Source: an uncultured Chryseobacterium sp. (lineage in GTDB: Bacteria > Bacteroidota > Bacteroidia > Flavobacteriales > Weeksellaceae). Taken from it: a stretch of DNA of 64,000 bases. This document shows, in pieces, positions 60,022-64,000 of the stretch. The notes below the pieces were generated by a model. The model had not been told where the DNA came from. It worked only from the letters and a program-made list of their open reading frames with translations, and ran no database searches. Location of the stretch: NCBI GenBank assembly GCA_913774355.1, contig CAJYGB010000018.1:310001-374000 (forward strand). Reading direction: 5' to 3'. How positions within the stretch are numbered: the stretch's first letter is position 1; every line of letters begins with the position of its first letter. A program made the position numbers and the translations under genes.

Positions 60022-60423
60022 ATGAACTATCATACCAGAAAATGGGTAAAACCGGAAGACCTTAACCCCAATCAATCCCTTTTCGGAGGCAGGCTGCTGC
60101 AATGGATCGATGAAGAGGCAGCTTTGTACGCCGTTATCCAACTTGAAAATAAAAAAGTCGTTACCAAATTCATTTCGGAGATCAATTTTGTAAGTTCTGC
60201 GAAACAGGGTGATATTATTGAGATCGGTATTGAAGTTTCCGCGTTCGGTTCCACTTCCCTCACCCTGTGTTGCGAGGTACGGAACAAAATGACCCATCAG
60301 ACAATCATTACCGTAGACAGGATCGTAATGGTAAATCTGGACGAAGAAGGAAATCCTGCTCCTCATGGTAAGACAAAGGTTGAATTTGTAAAAGACAGGT
60401 TGAGCAATCAGAACCCATTATGA
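60022..60423 (+). CDS. Acyl-CoA thioesterase (YciA-like hotdog)
   Basis: A 133-residue hotdog-fold thioesterase. The start MNYHTRKWVKPEDLNPNQSLFGGRLLQWIDEEAALYA has the N-x-x-x-x-LFGG-x-x-x-x-W-x-D segment with the catalytic Asp, and ISEINFVSSAKQGDIIEIGIEVSAFG is the second conserved block. It would hydrolyse acyl-CoA esters. Its stop overlaps the start of an HMA-AraC regulator by 4 bases (ATGA), an odd pairing of lipid and metal functions. Confidence 0.88.
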   Translation: MNYHTRKWVKPEDLNPNQSLFGGRLLQWIDEEAALYAVIQLENKKVVTKFISEINFVSSAKQGDIIEIGIEVSAFGSTSLTLCCEVRNKMTHQTIITVDRIVMVNLDEEGNPAPHGKTKVEFVKDRLSNQNPL

Positions 60424-60980
60424 AAATATTCATCAAAAATATGGTTTGCGGCAGATGCACAGCTGCTGTACAGACCATTTTTAATGAAGCGGATATTTCC
60501 CTGAAATCCATTATGCTGGGAGAGGTGGAAACCGAGTTCGAAGTATCGGATGAAAGCCTTCGGATGATCGAGAAAAAGCTTTTACAAACAGACTTTGAAA
60601 GAATTAAAGACCTATCGCGTCAGCAGACCGAAAAAATAAAGAATCTGATTATTACCGAAATCAGCGGACTTGATATTTCCGAAAACTTCCTGCTGTCCGA
60701 ATTTTTAAGTTTGGCCTTGCATAAAGATTACAGTGCGTTGTCCAAAACATTTTCACAGAATGAAAATATTACCCTCGAACAGTTTTTTATCCTTCAGAAA
60801 ATCGAAAAAGTAAAAGAACTGCTGCTGTACAACGAAGTCACCTTAACGGAGATTGCCGGAAAACTGGGCTACAAAAGCGTACAACATCTGTCTTCCCAAT
60901 TCAGGAACATTACCGGTTTTACGCCCACTGAATTCAAAAAACTAAAAGTGCACAACCGGAAACCGCTGGATGGGGTTTAA
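60420..60980 (+). CDS. HMA-domain/AraC-type fusion regulator
   Basis: A 186-residue protein. Residues 1-65 resemble a heavy-metal-associated domain with a C-x-x-C motif at Cys10/Cys13 (IKNMVCGRCTAAVQTIF), as in copper chaperones and CopZ. Residues about 90-178 are an AraC/XylS DNA-binding domain with two helix-turn-helix parts (VTLTEIAGKLGYKSVQHLSSQFRNITGFTPTEFKKL is the second). The natural reading is a one-component metal sensor, most likely for Cu(I), controlling the P-type ATPase that follows 317 bases downstream. It overlaps the thioesterase stop by 4 bases. Metal specificity is inferred, not shown. Confidence 0.8.
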   Translation: MKIFIKNMVCGRCTAAVQTIFNEADISLKSIMLGEVETEFEVSDESLRMIEKKLLQTDFERIKDLSRQQTEKIKNLIITEISGLDISENFLLSEFLSLALHKDYSALSKTFSQNENITLEQFFILQKIEKVKELLLYNEVTLTEIAGKLGYKSVQHLSSQFRNITGFTPTEFKKLKVHNRKPLDGV

Positions 60981-61297
60981 TGAGTTATGGTGTTTGAGGG
61001 TTGAAGAGTATGAGAGTATTAGGGTTTGAGGGTATAAAAAGTCTTAAGGATTTTCATAATACGCGAAATTTGTGAAGATTCTATTAAGCTGTAGAATTGT
61101 AAAAATTAAGGATTCTCAACCTTTATCCAACTCTGATATACTCTGCCTGTACAACACTCCAACTCTCATACCCTCCAACTCTATAATCCTCCAACTCTCA
61201 GACTCAAAAAAACACCGAATTCTACACATATTATCCTTAAATTTATAACAGTCTTCCGGAAGTATCCCGGAAATTTGTACCATAAATAAGAAGGATC
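60981..61297. repeat. Intergenic region with inverted GAGAGTATGAG-type repeats
   Basis: 60997-61040 holds GAAGAGTATGAGAGTATTAG and GGGTTTGAGGGTAT. 61152-61205 holds the reverse-complement style (CCAACTCTCATACCCTCCAA repeated with CTCAGACTC). They form an imperfect inverted pair about 110 bases apart. The same words occur at 41827-41891. The end, 61240-61297, contains TTCCGGAA-GTATC-CCGGAA and a GAAATTTG box just before the ATPase start. Confidence 0.65.
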
Positions 61298-64000
61298 ATG
61301 AAAAAGATATATACCATTACCGGAATGAGCTGCTCCGGCTGCCAGAAAAAGATTTCTGAAAAGCTGAACAGTATGGAAGGCGTAGAAGCCGACATCAATC
61401 CGGAAACCCATACGGCAACCATTACCTCCGATCATGAGCAGGATCTCAATATTCTAAATAAAGCCCTTGAAGAAGCAGGAAATTACAAGCTTGAAGACCC
61501 GGATCATCCCCAAAAGGAATTTATAAAACCCCAGGACCGTATTTCACCGTCTTCCGTATATTACTGCCCGATGGAATGTGAAGGCGACAAAGTCTACTTC
61601 CAGCAGGGAAAAAGATGCCCGGTCTGCAATATGTACCTGGTTCCGATTGAGGAAAAACACGCTAAAGATCCGAATTTCAAACCGGCATATTCCAAAATAC
61701 ACCTTCCCGAAAATTTTAAGGATCATGTCGGAGACTATTATTGTCCCATGTTCTGCGAAAAAGATAAAATTTATCATGAAAAAGGCGATTGCCCGGTCTG
61801 CCACATGCATTTGGAAGAAATAACGGAAGAGCTGGTCAGCAGTTCCGGAATGCATACCCATCAGCATTCTCACTATCACCACCAACCTCATCAGGAAACG
61901 CCAAAGGTAACCGATGAAATGGCAGGAAAGTACTATTGTCCGATGTACTGCGAAGGAGATAGAGTTTATGACAGCAATGTCGGATGCCCGGTCTGCGGCA
62001 TGGACCTGGTAAAGTACCCGGAGAAGAGAGCGGCCCAATACACTTGCCCGATGCATCCGGAAATCATCCGGAACAAACCCGGCGACTGCCCCATCTGCGG
62101 GATGGATCTGGTAAGAATGCCGGATAAAGAAGAGGATGGACACGACGAAACCTACACCATCCTGAAAAGAAAGCTGATCATTTCACTTGCATTTACCATT
62201 CCGGTATTTATCCTTTCTATGGGCGGAATGATGATCGAGTTCCCGTTTTCCCATCAGGTTCAGGGATTTACAGAGCTGATTCTTTCACTTCCGGTTATTT
62301 TTTATTCCGGATGGTTCCTGATGAAGAGAGGCTTTGTTTCATTTAAAACCCAGAATTTAAACATGTTCAGCCTCATTGTACTGGGGGTCTCGGCAGCATT
62401 TATTTTCAGCATTGCAGCATTGCTGTTTCCGGATATAATCCCTCATGAAATCCGCGGACACAATCATGAAATTCCTCTATATTTTGAGGCGGTATGTGTG
62501 ATTTTAACTCTGGTAATTTTAGGCCAGCTGATGGAAGCGGCCGCCCATAAAAAAACAGGCAATGCCATCCGTGAACTGATGAACCTCTCCCCTGACGAAG
62601 CCAACCTAATTGTTGAAGGACAGGAGAAAAAAGTGCTGCTTTCTCAGATTAAAAAAGGTGATCTCTTAAGGGTAAAACCCGGTGAGAAAATTCCGGTGGA
62701 CGGAAAAATCGCGGAAGGAAATTCGGTGGTCGATGAAAGTATGATTACGGGCGAACCGGTTCCTGTTGAAAAAAAGGTTGATGATCAGGTAACATCCGGA
62801 ACTATCAACGGAAACCAGACCTTCGTCATGAAAGCGGAAAAAGTAGGTGACGAAACCCTTCTGTCCCAGATCATCAAGATGGTGAATGAAGCCAGCCGCA
62901 GCAAAGCCCCGATCCAGAAGCTGACGGATAAAGTATCTAAAATTTTTGTTCCGACCGTAATTGGTATTGCTGTTCTTACCTTTGTTTTATGGCAGTTCTT
63001 CGGTCCGGAAGGCCAGCGAACTCTATTTGCATTCGTCAATGCCGTTGCCGTTCTGATTGTTGCCTGCCCATGCGCACTGGGTCTTGCCACACCGATGTCT
63101 CTGATGGTAGGAATCGGAAAAGGTGCCAAAAACGGGATTTTGATTAAAAATGCCGAAGCCCTTGAACACATGAATAAGGTAAATGTCCTGATTACTGATA
63201 AAACAGGAACATTGACGGAAGGAAAACCATCGGTTGAACATATTAAAGCCTTCAACAATAATCATGATCAAATTATAAAACTGGCCTACTCCCTGAATCG
63301 GAATTCGGAACACCCTCTCTCAAATGCCGTTATTCAGAAAGCAAAAGACCAAAATATTTCCGCTGAGCAAGTACAGGATTTTGAGAATATTTCCGGAAAG
63401 GGCGTGAAAGGAAATTACAATGGAAAAATAATTTATCTTGGAAACGAAAGCCTGCTGACGTCGCACCGGATTCAGATCCCGGAAAGCCTGAAACAGGAAG
63501 CCATTGAAATACAGTCGAAGGCCCATACGATTTCTTATGTGGCACAGGATCAGGAAGTGCTCGGTTTTATCAGCTTTACCGATAAAATCAAGGAAAGTTC
63601 CAAAAGAGCTGTTCACCAATTGATGGCCGAAGGTGTTGATGTCATTATGATGACGGGCGATAACGAACACACTGCCAAAGCCGTGGCCGACCTATTGGGA
63701 ATCAAACATTTCAAAGCCAACTGCCTGCCGGAAGATAAATTAAATGAAGTAAAAAAACTGCAGCAGCAAGGTAAAATAGTGGCGATGACAGGCGACGGAA
63801 TCAATGACGCGCCTGCCCTCGCCCAGGCCAATATCGGAATTGCCATGGGAACCGGGACGGATGCCGCCATTGAAAGCGCAGAAATTACGCTGCTGAAAGG
63901 AGATCTTTTGGGTGTAGCCAAAGCCAGACTGCTGAGTGAGAAGCTGTTGAAAAACATAAAAGAGAACCTATTCTTTGCCTTTATCTACAACATACTGGGC
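61298..64000 (+). CDS. copA: Copper-type P1B ATPase with four tandem metal-binding modules, 3' truncated
   Basis: The frame is open from ATG 61298 to the window end (901 codons visible). It starts with an HMA domain (Cys12/Cys15 in GMSCSGC). Four Cys-rich modules follow with the pattern Y-x-C-P-M...C-P-x-C-x-M-x-L at about residues 88-115, 147-174, 212-240 and 248-273, with a His-rich segment (185-199) between the second and third. The transporter core has TGEP (about 484), the CPC membrane motif (590-592), phosphorylated Asp634 in [14 protein letters not shown] and [10 protein letters not shown] (about 831). CPC plus HMA points to Cu(I) export. The upstream HMA-AraC gene is its likely regulator. 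Confidence 0.93.
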   Translation, partial: MKKIYTITGMSCSGCQKKISEKLNSMEGVEADINPETHTATITSDHEQDLNILNKALEEAGNYKLEDPDHPQKEFIKPQDRISPSSVYYCPMECEGDKVYFQQGKRCPVCNMYLVPIEEKHAKDPNFKPAYSKIHLPENFKDHVGDYYCPMFCEKDKIYHEKGDCPVCHMHLEEITEELVSSSGMHTHQHSHYHHQPHQETPKVTDEMAGKYYCPMYCEGDRVYDSNVGCPVCGMDLVKYPEKRAAQYTCPMHPEIIRNKPGDCPICGMDLVRMPDKEEDGHDETYTILKRKLIISLAFTIPVFILSMGGMMIEFPFSHQVQGFTELILSLPVIFYSGWFLMKRGFVSFKTQNLNMFSLIVLGVSAAFIFSIAALLFPDIIPHEIRGHNHEIPLYFEAVCVILTLVILGQLMEAAAHKKTGNAIRELMNLSPDEANLIVEGQEKKVLLSQIKKGDLLRVKPGEKIPVDGKIAEGNSVVDESMITGEPVPVEKKVDDQVTSGTINGNQTFVMKAEKVGDETLLSQIIKMVNEASRSKAPIQKLTDKVSKIFVPTVIGIAVLTFVLWQFFGPEGQRTLFAFVNAVAVLIVACPCALGLATPMSLMVGIGKGAKNGILIKNAEALEHMNKVNVLITDKTGTLTEGKPSVEHIKAFNNNHDQIIKLAYSLNRNSEHPLSNAVIQKAKDQNISAEQVQDFENISGKGVKGNYNGKIIYLGNESLLTSHRIQIPESLKQEAIEIQSKAHTISYVAQDQEVLGFISFTDKIKESSKRAVHQLMAEGVDVIMMTGDNEHTAKAVADLLGIKHFKANCLPEDKLNEVKKLQQQGKIVAMTGDGINDAPALAQANIGIAMGTGTDAAIESAEITLLKGDLLGVAKARLLSEKLLKNIKENLFFAFIYNILG

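Noticed and set aside
61544..62143. 199-codon minus-strand frame opposite the copper ATPase
   Set aside because: It mirrors the repeated Cys-rich modules on the plus strand; the sense frame has clear domain motifs.

Overview
The window is chromosomal DNA from a member of the Bacteroidota, most likely a Flavobacteriia/Weeksellaceae species close to Chryseobacterium. The signs seen are an Oar-like TonB-dependent receptor, a type IX secretion C-terminal sorting domain, type VI secretion proteins of the Bacteroidota subtype (including TssN), a short primary sigma factor without region 1.1, repeated TAnnTTTG minus-7 promoter boxes and flavobacterial intergenic repeats. No rRNA, tRNA, CRISPR array, complete insertion sequence or prophage was seen. 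The genus assignment is inference.

Layout. 1-12000: 5'-truncated TonB receptor, Skp/OmpH chaperone, a small membrane protein (4047-4217), a HAD phosphatase, a PA2169-type four-helix protein, a LexA-like repressor, a YdeI-like protein, threonine aldolase, a DtxR/MntR metalloregulator with a TTG start, and a class V aminotransferase. 12200-15300: an isolated minus-strand trio tssG-tssN-tssK. 15500-18000: S1/P1 nuclease, a 500-base repeat-rich gap holding a candidate structured RNA, then rpoD. 18200-24200: lipoproteins, two overlapping AlkB-like 2-oxoglutarate oxygenases, a frameshifted lipoprotein and an FAD monooxygenase. 24400-33300: YggS, a sigma-54 activator lacking a DNA-binding domain, a MATE pump, a tail-to-tail toxin/HTH pair, GNAT, Crp/Fnr, HAD, and an S9 peptidase flanked by a 120-bp tandem repeat.

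33500-41900: DoxX, Era, then a sugar locus on the minus strand (LacI regulator, PfkB kinase, FucP-like permease, LamB-like porin, ketose-3-epimerase-like isomerase) with two matching LacI-type operator palindromes, then a second Crp/Fnr regulator. 41900-49600: SMR exporter, a T9SS cargo protein, methyltransferase/Map, acyl-ACP desaturase, GpmI and inorganic pyrophosphatase. 49600-57700: a minus-strand run LolD, L,D-transpeptidase-like lipoprotein, RadC, a GNAT-like protein and a PhyH oxygenase, then a bile-acid-symporter-like transporter and pyruvate dehydrogenase E2 and E1-alpha. 57800-64000: PAP2, BlaI-like repressor, RRM protein, acyl-CoA thioesterase, an HMA-AraC fusion regulator, and a copper-type P1B ATPase running off the end, with one HMA and four tandem cysteine-rich metal-binding modules.

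Most of the window is housekeeping. The best leads are the copper regulator/ATPase pair, the paired AlkB-like oxygenases, the convergent toxin/HTH pair, the orphan T6SS trio, the ketose locus with its operators, and the intergenic repeat families.
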